64,000 nt of DNA from Tubiluchus corallicola (taxonomy: Eukaryota > Priapulida > Priapulimorpha > Priapulimorphida > Tubiluchidae). Position 1 is the first letter of the stretch; each line of letters begins with the position of its first letter. Made by a program: the position numbers and the translations under genes. The notes beneath the pieces were generated by a model. It was not told where the DNA came from. It saw only the letters and a list, made by a program, of their open reading frames with translations, and ran no database searches. The stretch spans positions 2,576,501 through 2,640,500 of the forward strand of contig JAQGDQ010000001.1 of NCBI GenBank assembly GCA_030141605.1, in the 5' to 3' direction. Shown here in pieces: positions 1 through 11,203 of the stretch.

Positions 1-65
1 AATGATGTCGATTAAGATGCTGATAATGATGTTGCTGTTGACGATGCTTCTGGAGGTGGTGATGT

Positions 66-165
66 GGTGGTGATGATGATTATCATGATGATCATGATGA
101 TTATCATGATGGTGATGATGATGATTATGATGATGAAGATGATTTTGATGACTGTGATGACCAAA
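66..165. repeat. Imperfect (GAT)n tract
   Basis: Interrupted GAT/GGT triplets on the plus strand. Open frames of Ile or Met/Thr through it are repeat by-products. Confidence 0.9.
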
Positions 166-253
166 TGATGCCTTATTGCACTTACATCATTTGTATCAGC
201 TCGTACATTGTAAGTGCGCTGAGAACCAGTGGTATTCACTTTATTTCCACTAC

Positions 254-358
254 CTGCGTAAGGAAGATAGAGAGGTTTCGCTAGAGAGTGTCGCCGTTGA
301 TGCGGTGGTGGAGATGGTGATGCTTCCCTTCTCCAGCGTGGTGCACTAGCTGCTCTTC
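254..358 (-). CDS. Candidate coding exon, unknown gene
   Basis: On the minus strand a strong acceptor (TTTTTGTTTCTCTAG) opens a 105-nt stretch that closes at donor GCAG|GTAGTG. The frame open across it is proline- and arginine-rich (APRWRREASPSPPPHQRRH, then SLAKPLYLPYA), typical of a disordered segment. It starts in phase 1, which fits a cryptic donor at 1009 in the neighbouring exon. No homology was recognised. Adjacent sequence in the same long frame is intron-like or (GAT)n repeat. Confidence 0.3.
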
Positions 359-946
359 CTAGAGAAACAAAAATGATGCTAATGTTATTGACTTGCATGA
401 TACTGTATGTTGCCATGAAGTCTATGATGACACATAGAAAGCAAATTCCATGGTGCGAGTGAACTAAGAGAATAACTATCCCTATGCGGGTTGGATCACA
501 CCGACACATTGACGATCGATACTTCTGTGACCTTTGACGTTTGAACTGTAAGTTGCCATCAATCTGTCTAGAGCTTCTATATTGGAACCACAATTTTCAC
601 TATAGTGTTGCCTAACTTCTCTTAGAATCGAAACATAGAAGAGTTAATTTGTTAAAGACACTCCGTTTTGTGACAAATTCTTTCATTTGCTGATCATCAC
701 GCATCTGTTAGCAGTTTCCAAGGTACGTTTAAAAGTCTATATTATTTGTAATATTTGCTACATTTTCGATTTGATGGTAAATATGTGTAAGAGGGAATCA
801 AGAGTGGCAACGGGAAAAGAATAGCCGGCTAAATTCAAAACTACTTTTTCTACATTTTACGACATTTTTGCAATCGTTAATTTACCTAAATAGAATACAC
901 TGATGGATGGACTGAAAACTGAAGTTTACAGTCTGGGTGTCTTTTT
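359..946. other. Non-coding stretch, probably intron
   Basis: AT-rich DNA between the two candidate minus-strand exons. I see no further exon, repeat or conserved motif in it. Confidence 0.4.
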
Positions 947-1541
947 TTAGTTGTAAAATAAAAATAGCAAGCAAGCACCCATTAGCATACCAATATGAAT
1001 GCAAGTACCTCTGCAATGATCGAATGATCTTTTCCGAGATCGACTTTCGCGGTGTCCATGTTTGTGCGAGTGATGATAATGGTGGCACGTCAGCCACTGA
1101 TCTGGTGTCTGCACAGCAACTTCTCTCACAATAGCAACTGGACTCTTAGCCTTCCATTCTGGGGTTAAAATTCTGTCCCTATTTTTGCAACATTCTGATG
1201 TTTGCGTCAGTTTGTTATAAATAGTTTTCCTAATTCGAGCTGTACTTGGTCGGCTTGACGAGACGGGTGCGTACAAATGACTTCGCATATCTAGTTCTAC
1301 GTCATTTTTGTGAAAGTTTTGGGGCGTGTGGTGTCTATAATGCGGAACGGGACTAAATTCCGTAGCGTCATTTTCATAATCGTCTTCCAAATCCCATTCG
1401 GTGGGTTGATGACGATGCTCTATTTCTCGTCGTCTTGCTCTGTACTCTTGAAGAATTTTGTAAACATCAACAACGTAGTTCTCCAATGGAGGTTGGTACT
1501 TGCTGTCATATTCTGTCCTCTTGTGAACCATCCTTAAGTAA
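947..1541 (-). CDS. Candidate exon of an unrecognised gene
   Basis: A minus-strand frame stays open for about 200 codons in AT-rich DNA. It begins after acceptor ATCTTTTAG (exon from 1541) and can end at the TAA at 947-949. Residues include YVVDVYKILQEYRARRREIE (predicted helical), an acidic segment (DLEDDYENDATE), a Ser/Arg segment (SSSRPSTARIRK), VREVAVQTPDQWL and a His-rich tract. The last 18 residues, with GMLMGACLLFLF, look like a membrane anchor but may be intron read-through. A possible donor at 1009/1008 (AGAG|GTACTT) would remove that tail and join in frame to 254-358. An internal ATG at 1531-1529 could be the start. The family was not recognised and upstream exons were not found. 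Confidence 0.45.
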
Positions 1542-2080
1542 CTAAAAGATAAAGGCAAAGAGTCAACAGTGATAACATTTCTTTTTTACAACAATCCTGC
1601 TTATTATAAATTTTTGACTGATATTCTCATTATGATCATCATCATCGCCATCGTCGTTATTGTGGGATGGTGGTAGTCGTCGTCATCGTCTAACACCGCC
1701 CCACTATCATAGACATTAAGGTAAGTGTCGTCACTGTCATTAAAATCGTCACAATTCTCATCACCATCGCATTGCAATATTTATTGTTAAATATGACGAA
1801 TATTGTTATATTTATCCTGTATGTTTTTTACCTAGGTAGCCTACATAAGCATCACCTATTTTTAATCTCCTAAAATTATTATTATCAGCCTTAATTTCTT
1901 TCTAATTTTGTATTACTTTGTAATGTATTAATTTGTATGTTATTAGCATTTATTTGTACTGTGTTAATAGTTTTGAATACATTTCGATTTATTTATTTAT
2001 TTTTTTTATGCATCATCTTCACCACCATCATCATCATCATCGTCATTGTCATTATCATCATGATCATCATCATTACCATA

Positions 2081-2112
<32 letters not shown>

Positions 2113-3054
2113 CGTCGTCGTCGTCATCGTCGTTAACACCATCATCACTATCATATCCATTAGTGCTATTACTGGCAGTAAAATTGCCACATTTGTTGTT
2201 ATCGTCGATGCGTCCCCGTCGTCGTCCCCGTCTGTATTGCTGTTGTCAATAGATGATAGAATGGTGAGCTTTACATTTAATTATCATATAAATTCTTTTT
2301 TGCAGCAAATATTACTTTTAAACCAACATTTGCAAAAATTCGCGAATACGACAAAATATTTTTTGTTATTATCTAGTAGATTTACTGATTAACATGTACT
2401 TACCGAGAGTACTGTATTAAAGAATATGGAACTCTCTCGTGTGTGTGTGCTCGCGTGCGTGGTGTGTTGCATATGCCTTTATAAACGAACTGCAATCGCG
2501 CATCGGTCTCTCAACAACGCAAGTGCATGGCAAGATTCAAGAAACCACTGCGTATAGATCTGCCTACAGGTTAATTATTATGAAACACACGATTGGTTTT
2601 AAATTTCATAACCGATTGCTAAACTAAAAAATTAAAATTCTCTCGTTATTGAAAGGTAGTAAAAGAGTTTGTTATTAATAAGGATTAATGGTCCACTTTT
2701 TCACTCCTCGGTACGAAAAATAGTCTTGCGGGAGAGCAAAGAACGAGCAAAACTTAAGTGCAACATATGATTCAAAGAGAAATAAAAAGAGTAGAACAAT
2801 AGTTTGAAAATGCTGCACAAATCGAGAACTTAACTAGTTAAAGTCAGTCATTATTTGGCGTATACTGTTGTTGCTTGAGCGTTCGCTCTATGTTCCATTT
2901 ATCTCCACTTATCCAAAATGCTATATGAAACAAAAGATAAAACATTAATAACACTAAAAATATGACGTGGGTAAGAACGCAACTTGTAGCATTTTGTACA
3001 CAGTTTTACTGTAGTACTCTCTGGTATAATCACGATATACGAAATATTGAAACA
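1542..3054. repeat. Non-coding stretch with (ATC)n arrays
   Basis: Interrupted ATC/GTC triplets run at about 1625-1790 and densely at 2008-2136, with a further GTC-rich part near 2200-2235. Poly-His, poly-Ile and poly-Met frames here come from the repeat. A short GT/GC-rich run lies near 2438-2465. Nothing else is recognisable. Confidence 0.7.
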
Positions 3055-3201
3055 ATGCGTATTACCTATATACCATCTTTAATCGTCCTAATCGCTATAG
3101 TGCAAGCCATATGTATGTTAGCTACAAAACGTACCGAGTTTCTCGTACATACGTACAAAAGCTGTAGACTTTGGTGTGTCTCAGAAGTACGCTGCTTTTG
3201 A
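3055..3201 (+). CDS. Candidate secreted peptide precursor, 48 aa
   Basis: The ATG at 3055 has A at -3. The frame encodes MRITYIPSLIVLIAIVQAIC followed by MLA, a good signal peptide. A Lys-Arg dibasic pair at residues 25-26 comes next, then a 22-residue tail with three cysteines (CRLWC, then CF at the end). That order resembles a neuropeptide or small hormone precursor. An AATAAA at 3318-3323 lies about 120 nt past the stop. No family was recognised. The odd cysteine count and short length mean it could be chance or a single exon of something larger. An upstream in-frame ATG at 2962 would remove the N-terminal signal, so 3055 is preferred. Confidence 0.3.
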   Translation: MRITYIPSLIVLIAIVQAICMLATKRTEFLVHTYKSCRLWCVSEVRCF

Positions 3202-3429
3202 GTCAGAATACCGTTATTAATAACTTGCTGTACAATACTAATACAGTTTTTAGACAGAGCATTTTTAAGTCGTGGCAAAGGATCTTATATACACATTCTA
3301 ATTAACGTTTTCTTGTAAATAAAGTTGCTATGTTATCTATAAGCTAACGCTGTGCGTTTTTACTTGTGCCTTATCTTTATTCTTGTCTTACGGATCGTGG
3401 ATTTTAAATGTCTGAAATAAAATAAGTAA

Positions 3430-3431
3430 TA

Positions 3432-3485
<54 letters not shown>

Positions 3486-3503
3486 ATGATGATGATGATG
3501 ATA
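3430..3503. repeat. (ATG)n microsatellite
   Basis: About 20 GAT/ATG triplets interrupted by GGT units on the plus strand. Confidence 0.95.
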
Positions 3504-3515
3504 ATTATAATAATA

Positions 3516-4214
3516 ATATAATAAATTTAACTGTAGCTAAAATGGTAACAAAGAAAAACTAAAATTTCACAAAGGAAAATATAGTAACCAAAAAAATATT
3601 AGTGTCACCGTAGTGTCACAACATCTTTGAAGAAAAAGACTTTCGCGAATCCTGAGAAATACTAGTTTCACTGCAACGATCATTAGTCTGTCTAATTGAT
3701 CCGCGTTGGTCCGCGGTGATGGAATTACGAAAAAAAATCAACTTTGTAGAGGCTATCTATATTTGCAAGTTTTCTTAGCAATGTTTTTTACCTTTCCTAG
3801 TCTTAGTGGCTCATTTTAGAATCCAGGATTGTTGGTTTGATGGTGGAGCTAAAAAGATCAGTGTGGCACTTTGCATACAGATAATTGGGTCTTGATCCTT
3901 TACACGCAAGTAGGTAATATGTGTTGCTTGTTTGGTTCTTAGGTAAAAGGTACTGACCGAAGTTCTAAAATCTACTTCTGCCTCAGATTTCTGAGACCCC
4001 ATCATGCGCAGCTAGAACGTTTTTTGCCAAGCAGGGTTCGTTTAGAGAAGAAACCTGTTACATGATGACGAGAGTGTTTTTTACAAACGCCTCTACAAGG
4101 ACGAAGCGTTACAAGTTCGCTGTGGATTTTTTGTCAGGACAACTTGGCATATATATGACGTATGGTCTGCATATTTTCACAGATCACTGCAGCCTGATGT
4201 AGACTGACGCCCAA
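3516..4214. other. Non-coding stretch, nothing recognised
   Basis: AT-rich DNA without an exon or repeat that I could support. Confidence 0.4.
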
Positions 4215-4218
4215 GGCT

Positions 4219-4360
4219 GGCAGTACGGTACGGTGCGGTACGAAAATATCGTACTTCGTACATCTAAAAACCGTACCGTAATTCCGTGCCATACTTACAA
4301 AATCGAATCAGATCGTACTAGTGCGATAAAATATCGTACCGCAATTTCGTACCAAGTACA
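4219..4360. repeat. Palindromic GTACG-rich element
   Basis: GGTACG/CGTACC hexamers recur at least seven times. The left part (4222-4252: GGTACGGTGCGGTACG, then AAAATATCG) is matched in reverse by the right part (4322-4357: CGATAAAATATCGTACCGCA, then TTTCGTACC). The arms are about 30 nt and could form a hairpin. It may be a small non-autonomous element; no target duplication was identified. Confidence 0.55.
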
Positions 4361-4375
4361 TGTAGGATCTACTTT

Positions 4376-5784
4376 AAAAAGAGCACAAGAAAACAGTAGC
4401 ATAAAAATTAATTGTAAAAACGATAAGTTTATCATTTTATATCATAAGCGTTCTTATGAATTTATGAATAAAAGCAGAACTGCTGTTTGAACTTCCATAC
4501 TATTTATTTCAGATTGAACGCCTCAGCTTGCCTGGCTTTGTTTTTAAAGTTAAATCATCTGGTTAATGATTTAAATGGTTTAAAGAATTTTAGTTATTTT
4601 TTCGTCATATAAGATATGTAAGGTGTTTTGAGCACTTTCCCAGTTTTTTGTTCTTGTTTTAGAAGTAGATATGTGTTACTAGGCTTTAACTCTAATCAGT
4701 AAAATAATTGCTGTAGCGTTGTAATTTAAATTAGTTCATTATCACAGTAATATAAAATTAGTAATTTGAATCATTATTTTAAAGCAATTTATCGTTTTCA
4801 TCCTCAGACGTTACAACAGCAAAATAATTAAAATGAAGTAATATGCAGTGTAATAAGACACGATAATGTAAATGATAATTTATATTAATAAGTGAAAAGT
4901 TTAGGGTATAGCTTAGGGTATAGAAAACAACGTTTTGGACTGAACAAATTCACGTAAAATGGGAACGTAAATTTTAAACTTAGTATTAAAAATTAAGATT
5001 TGCAAAAATGGACTTAAACAAAATTAAACTTAAACAGAGTCTTTAAGTGACCGTAGGAGAGTCAAAATTATACCTGTTGATCTTATTACTCTGTAAATTA
5101 TTAGGTTTATTTGATTTAATTATCTTTCAGTTGTAACAAGATTTGAGGAAGAGATTGGGAAATCTCAAAACAACATGGTCAATAAAATATATTTAATATT
5201 TATATTTGTGTATGTGTATGTATACATAATTTTAAACTATATCACGCCTACATCGATGAATTTATTCTTCTTTACTACTAAAGTTTTGCACTCTTTTACG
5301 TTAAGTTTTTTCAGTACAGTATTTTCTGCAGCTGCATGAGACAAGTAAGCAACTTGATTTTAGTTGGTAATTACACTTTATTTTTATCCCGACACAGATT
5401 TGTGAAGGCATTAGCTTTATGTCTCTCCTAAAAGTGTACAATAAAAATTCTGTTTTTCCTAAATTGTGAAGTTTTCAGTCTTCAAAACAAACAGTTTTAT
5501 TTAAAAATTAAGGAGCAATTGCGCTGACTTTTGGTTTGCCCTTCCGTTCCAGTTGCAGCTTAATTTGAACTAGTTGCTAGTCAACGCTTTGTTCAATCAG
5601 CCTATCATTCCATTGGGTTTTTTAGGTCAACCTTTTTTAGACATTCAGTCTCCTTTTTTTACCAAGCCACTTTGCGTTTTTAACAGTCTACCCGCACAGC
5701 TTTATATAACAATGTTTTGCCCTGATATAATGATAAAACATTGGATGAAACAAGAATCTACAAGAATAACAAGAATAAACAACT
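4376..5784. other. AT-rich intergenic stretch, nothing recognised
   Basis: Low-complexity, AT-rich sequence downstream of trypsin A. A short ORF at 5574-5819 has no recognisable domain or splice context. Confidence 0.4.
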
Positions 5785-5790
5785 TTTATT
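5785..5790 (-). terminator. Candidate poly(A) signal of trypsin A
   Basis: AATAAA on the minus strand, about 220 nt downstream of the trypsin A stop codon. It is the nearest canonical hexamer I noticed. The cleavage site itself is not determined. Confidence 0.35.
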
Positions 5791-6007
5791 GGCAATTAAC
5801 TGAAGATTCACACAAATGACAATTATTACTGATCAAGAATTGACAAATTTTTGACAAGAATCATGATTTCTCTAGATGATAGTCGTTTATACAGACAAAT
5901 TTATAGAATTGTAATTGAAAAACTGGCAGATGATTTTGCGGCTATTTTCTCTGTTATATTCTAATTACAATGACTCGAGTACGTTGGAGTAGCCATGTCA
6001 TCTTTTA

Positions 6008-9000
6008 CTACTGCATGCTGTTTAGGATCCAGGTACGATACTGGGTGACTCGTGCGTAGACTCCCGGGTAACGCCTGTCAGCACATCCATAACCCCAGGA
6101 TACCACACCTATCTGTAAATAGGTGCTTTTCTGGACCAGCGGCCCGCCAGAATCACCCTAACAAAAAGACAACATTAGCGTTAAAAGTTGTATTAATAAT
6201 AATAGTGTTCGTACTAGATCATGTGTGAATTGTTTTTTAAATTTGAATTTTGAGCGCGTAAGGATCAATAGATTTATCTTGAGTGATGATATCAGAGTGA
6301 CCACTGACTTCACTTAAGTTTGTAGTTTGTTAGATTCAAATTAGTTAGTTGTGATGCATAACATAAGTTGTGTGTCAATTTCCTATTAGTCCGGTATGAT
6401 GCGAAACAAGAAGAATTAATTTCATATCAGTCAGGCATAACACATGACAGGAGTGATTAAATTTTGTTAATTTCATATCAAACAGGTTTAAAACATGACA
6501 AGAAAAATCTGTTAATTTCGTGTCAGTCAGATGTGATACATGGCAAGAGTGAAGTGTTAATTTCATATGAGTCAGGGTGTAATACATGACAAACTGATCA
6601 GTTTATTTCGTATCAGTCAGGTGTAATAAGATGTGATACATGGCCAGAGTGATGTGTTAATTTCATATATCTGTCAGGTGTGATGCATGGCAAGAGAGAT
6701 GTGTTAATTTAATGTCATGTCAATCAAGTGTAATACATGATAAGAGTGATCAGTTCATATCAAGCAGATAAGATGCAAATTCTCGAATAAGTGTAAACAA
6801 CACGCATATTCATAACCTACCTGACAGGAATCTTTACCACCGTCTTCGTATCCAGCACAGAGCATGCCATCGGTGATGGAACCTGAGCCATATTTGCTAT
6901 CACAATCCGAATTGCTAATGACAGGAACGTCAACAGCTCGCAATTGACTGGAAATTTGACCACCTGCAAAAACGTATTAAAAACGTTTACATATTCCTTT
7001 CCGAAAGCAGGGATAGAAGGTTCTTAAAGAATAATAAATATTGGTAATTTATAACAAGTCATATAAGTGGCAAGTATGATTGTAAAAATTTTACATGATG
7101 TAGAGCGGCTAGGTATAACTGCAAATTTAGCAATGTACAAAAACGAACCATTTATAGCATTATTGATTGAAACTGATGAAGATTTTTGCGAAATAATAAA
7201 CATCGGCTGTTGATAAATTGGGTTGCAAAAATTTTTAAACTGTATAAATCAGTTTGAGCAAAGGTATTAATGTTACCTGAACTAGTAGTTCCCCAACCAC
7301 TAACAGTTGCTTGGGCATTGACAAAGTTACCACTGCTAGCCAGTTCCACAGTTCTATGAACATTGCCTGTTAGTGATGTCGAAAGGTGCAGAACTGCGAC
7401 GTCATTGTTTAATGTAAATGGATTATAACTTTCGTGCTGCACGATCCTTGACACCTGCAAAAGTTAAGTACTAATATAGTGACGTTAGGCATTCTAAGTG
7501 TGGGATGCTTTTTGTTTCGCTTGTCTCCAGCAACGCTCAAACCCAGTACAGTTTATGTGTTTGGTGAGAGATAATCAGTTTCTAAGTGTCACTATAGAAA
7601 GTTTCGAATGTCGAAACTCCATAGCACTGACTGAAATGGACAGGCACCATTATTAAATTATTTAGTTACTGTAATTACTACGAATTTGGCAAAGTCTTGC
7701 TTAGCATTAACTATGATCTTTAAAAATGAAATTTGATGGCAGTAGATCACGACACCCCGTTTCTCTTTTTCATACTGATGCAGTCGCTGATTTGGAAAGT
7801 AAATTTATACCTTTACTGTTTCACCGCCTCTGCTATGGTAACTGGATCCAGCTCGAACTGTAAGTGATGATGCCGAAACTCTACAATAGAAAATATACAA
7901 TTAAACAACGTGCGGTGCGGCTCTTGTAATGCATAATTATATTTATGAAGTATAATTATTAAGTTTGACACATTTTTTAAGACTACTTCTTCATTTTTTT
8001 TCTGATTTCAAATGTTCCACCAAGGTACTTACTCCATATAATCTGTTTTTATATGGAATTCAAAAACAATGAGTGAACTAGGCAGAACTTCTGGTACCCA
8101 TGTCCTCAAATTCAATGTCTTCGCGTGACTTTGACCTGATCTGCCCCCCCCCCCCCCTTCCCCTAAATGATACGAATTCTTCCAAATTAATAACTCCCCT
8201 GTGAAATGATTATGTATTTGTTAGTTTTCTATTTGACGCAAAATTTACCAAACCTAGGCTTTGCTTTTAAATTCATAGTTATTTCTGTTAACGACTTAAT
8301 AAGCATTTGACACACATTCATGCGAGCTAACGATGACATTTTATAAAGAGCTGGCTCTTTGTTACTATACGTATATAAATTTTTCAGTTTCCACCCACTT
8401 TTGTGTATCAGTTGTGTCAGCGATTTGTTTTGCGGGTCATTAGAAAATTAAAGATATTTAATATGATTGTATACTAATATAGGTAACCAGCACCAGGTAT
8501 ACTTTTTCAAATTTGTTGTTCTCTGCGAAAATTTCAGAATTTTCTCATGTAACGGATTCCACTCCCATTTACACTTAGTAGCTTAATCAAGTAGCTCACG
8601 GATATTTCAAAGTGATTTTTGATCCTCACCGATACATGTCCGTCTCTAAGGTTCTAAAATACATTACTTACCCTCTAATGCAGTGAGCCGCTGTTAGGAT
8701 GTTTCTGGCATCTAGCACTGACCCTCCGCAAGACAAAGAACCGTACCTCAGTAGCGCAATCTGTAAAGTTACAAAATGACAGTTGACTAAAAAACAAGCC
8801 ATGTCATCTGATGAAGCGAATATTGGCTCTCTATAGGAGCTACAATCAGTTATCAAAATTTTCCGATTTAGTGTAATTAAACGATAGACACTAACTGTAA
8901 CATTGGCAATTGCAGTATGTAGTAGTAGTAGTAGTAGTAGTAGTAGAGTACAAACACATGCTGTCCGAGTTCGGATCTCGTGACCAAATGCAGCTCGGAT

Positions 9001-9856
9001 TCCAGTCACTACTATCTCCACCACCACTACAAAAACATATTTGTTATCCTTTGCTGCAGTGAGCCAATGTCAAGAACTTTCCGTCATCAAGACTTAGCCC
9101 AACTGCGTCACCACCACAGCCACCGGCAGGCCATTCTCACGCACCCAAACAGAGATTTTGAATGAGAGCATATAACCGCATTTCAGTTGTTATAATGTTT
9201 TGAAATGATCAAGAACAAACCTGGTAAGGATGTTGAGTTATATCTACGATTTCACCGCCGACAATCTTTGAATCGTCATTAGGTGGCTTAAAACCTAAAT
9301 GATTCAAACAAAATATTAACTGCATAACATAAAATTAATTGATAACTAACTGTAGTTAGTTATGCAATCGAGCATGAGTGATATTACGACATAAGATCAC
9401 AATTTTGACTGGATTTTAGTTTTCAAAATATTGTTTTTGAGCAATTAAAGGAAAGAATTCTGCTGCAGGCGCTCTCGAATTGACAATAATCGTTTTTGTT
9501 GCTAAACGAAAATTTTTACCAAATTTTGCCTTTGGCCTTCAAAATTGCATTGCATAATAAAAAAACTTATATTACGCTATGTTGCTTTATCACACTGAAA
9601 TTTACGTTATACTAAATTACAGTGTATATTAGATTTAATGTCATCAAAACAAAAATGTTAGCAGAAATTAATTATTTAAAAGGCTATATAACATAAGATC
9701 TTGTCTCGCAAAAAGCAACACAATAAAGGTAAATTACAGACAAGCATGTAATGAATTGCGAAATAAAAAGTACTTACCCACTGGAAGACGCGGCCAAAGT
9801 GGCCTCTCCCCTGCAGATGCAAGAGCTATCAAGGCAAGTAGAATAAGATACTTCAT
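6008..9856 (-). CDS. Trypsin A: secreted S1 serine protease, 7 exons, complete
   Basis: Exons on the minus strand are 9856-9778, 9294-9221, 8760-8672, 7880-7811, 7454-7277, 6963-6821 and 6157-6008. They total 783 nt and encode 260 residues; every junction is GT-AG and the frame is kept throughout. Residues 1-15 ([15 protein letters not shown]) form a signal peptide, followed by a propeptide with WPRLP and activation cleavage after Lys36 before IVGG. The triad is His77 (TAAHC), Asp122 (NNDVA) and Ser214 (GDSGGP). Asp208, six residues before the serine, is the chymotrypsin Asp189 equivalent, and SWG and PGVY supply the pocket glycines, so cleavage after Lys/Arg is expected. Six cysteines would give the three disulfides typical of invertebrate trypsins. 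It is probably a secreted digestive enzyme; the tissue is inferred. An AATAAA lies on the minus strand at 5785-5790. The start follows a TATA box by about 50 nt. Confidence 0.95.
6363..6780 (-). repeat. Degenerate minisatellite in intron 6 of trypsin A
   Basis: About nine imperfect tandem units of roughly 40-50 bp. On the plus strand the recurring core is TTAATTTCATATCAGTCAGG, then GTGTAATACATGACAAGAGTGA. Units differ by substitutions and small indels, so the array is old. It fills much of the intron between exons 6 and 7. Short open reading frames across it are by-products of the repeat. Confidence 0.85.
8144..8157. repeat. Poly-C tract in intron 3 of trypsin A
   Basis: A run of 14 C residues on the plus strand, in the long intron between exons 3 and 4. 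Its length may be unreliable in sequencing. Confidence 0.9.
8917..8948. repeat. (TAG)n microsatellite in intron 2 of trypsin A
   Basis: About nine GTA/TAG triplets on the plus strand between exons 2 and 3 of trypsin A. Confidence 0.9.
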
Positions 9857-9988
9857 CCTGGCGGTTCACTGTCGCACTGAATTAAACGTTTCAGTGTTGT
9901 CATTTTATACTGTTGCTGGCCTCTAGTGGGAATTATCGTGTGGGAATTGAGCATATTTGTCACGATGCTTGCATCTGAAGTAAACAAC
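9857..9988 (-). promoter_or_regulatory. Promoter of trypsin A
   Basis: On the minus strand a TATAAAA (9903-9909) precedes the start codon by about 50 nt. A TCAGT initiator-like pentamer (9876-9880) puts a start site 31 nt after the first T of the TATA box. CTGAAACGTTTA follows the TATA box at the same spacing as CTGAAGCGTTTA in trypsin B. Further upstream, 9933-9988 aligns with 23238-23294 of trypsin B. On the plus strand both blocks read TTATC, TGTG, GAATTGA, CAT, GTCACGA and GTAAACAA in order. TTATC is a GATA-type core and GTAAACAA a forkhead-type core; factor identity is inferred. Confidence 0.75.
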
Positions 9989-11203
9989 ATGATAATAAAA
10001 TAAACAAAGACACAAATCAACAAGATTTTTGATTACAAGGTGGTCTGTATTGCGTCCTTTTCACATTATTTCTGCACTGAAGTAGACAAACGGTTGATCT
10101 AGGTTAATGCTTTTCTAATAGACAAAATTGAAATGAAATAAATATAAAACGAAACTATAAAAACAAAACCAAAAATGTATTAACAGTTACCAAAATAAAA
10201 TGCAATTTCAGTAAATGCATTGCTTTAGTTGGTTTGCAGATCAAACTCTAATCTACGTCTGCGTTACAGCTTTCAAATTCCCATGCTATTGATATTGACA
10301 TCAAACAATTGCGTAATTCAATAAAAGAGCCTCGTATACAAACGCCAATAAGCAAAAAATATAAAACACTCTAGGTCATTTTCTCGTTCTGAATTGTGCA
10401 AAACTGAGATGATTTTTACTGCACTATTCTACAATTTGGTTCTCTAATCTTCCATATAGAAGGTATAGTGCAATAAAAATGCATTTTGCCTGAAAGCTAC
10501 AATGAGGAATCTACAGCAACAACCCATAACATCCACACCACGCCACCCAGACAATCCACATCCCACCCAGACAGCCACAACCCACATCTATCAAATCAAA
10601 AATTGACCACTTGCAATAAAGAGCAATAATAAAGCCAAATTCTAATATTTTATGTGCAGCAAGTCTGCTGGTTAATTAATATTACACGATAATTCACGTT
10701 CGAGATACTGTATCCGCAGATTTTGCAAACATCGCTCAGGCAGTTGAGTTGAAGTTATCATCTCAGAAATTTCAGCCAATGAAACCAATTTCTATTTGGC
10801 ACATGTACTGGACTAAAAGTTTTCTAGGTAGTAAAATGCTTTTAAAGGAAGTGCGATACCTCACATCAGGATCCTATATAAAGGCATTGGAAAAAGTCTG
10901 TGTTAGAGAAGGTGATCACTGATCCTGAGGCAAGAAAGCTCCTCAGATGAATAAATGGGAGTCTGCTACACAAATGATGAAGTAAAAGTAAATATAACGA
11001 CATTTGTTCTCTCCAAAGTTTATACTAAGAGTGTAACACTAACCAGGTCCTGTGAGCAAGGGACAGCATCCAAGTGGCACTTACGGAAAAAGTGGAGTAT
11101 GATCCGTCTCCTACCTGATGATGACATGTTAGATCATGTGAAAAGGACGAAGCACATCTCATACTGCCGGATCCATTATACCATGATAGAAGATCCATTC
11201 CTA
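9989..11203. other. Intergenic stretch between trypsin A and the repeat cluster
   Basis: Mostly AT-rich and unassigned. 10531-10590 is a C-rich run with repeated CACCCAGACA-like words. A plus-strand frame at 10955-11218 (87 codons, ending ...DPFLIDVK) abuts the repeat cluster and may be a mobile-element remnant; no family was recognised. Confidence 0.35.

Noticed and set aside
10315-10345. Possible exon 7 remnant of the trypsin relic (PGVY-like codons on the minus strand)
   Set aside because: It needs a frameshift and has a stop two residues later, and neither SWG nor GDSGGP is found nearby. Chance is more likely.
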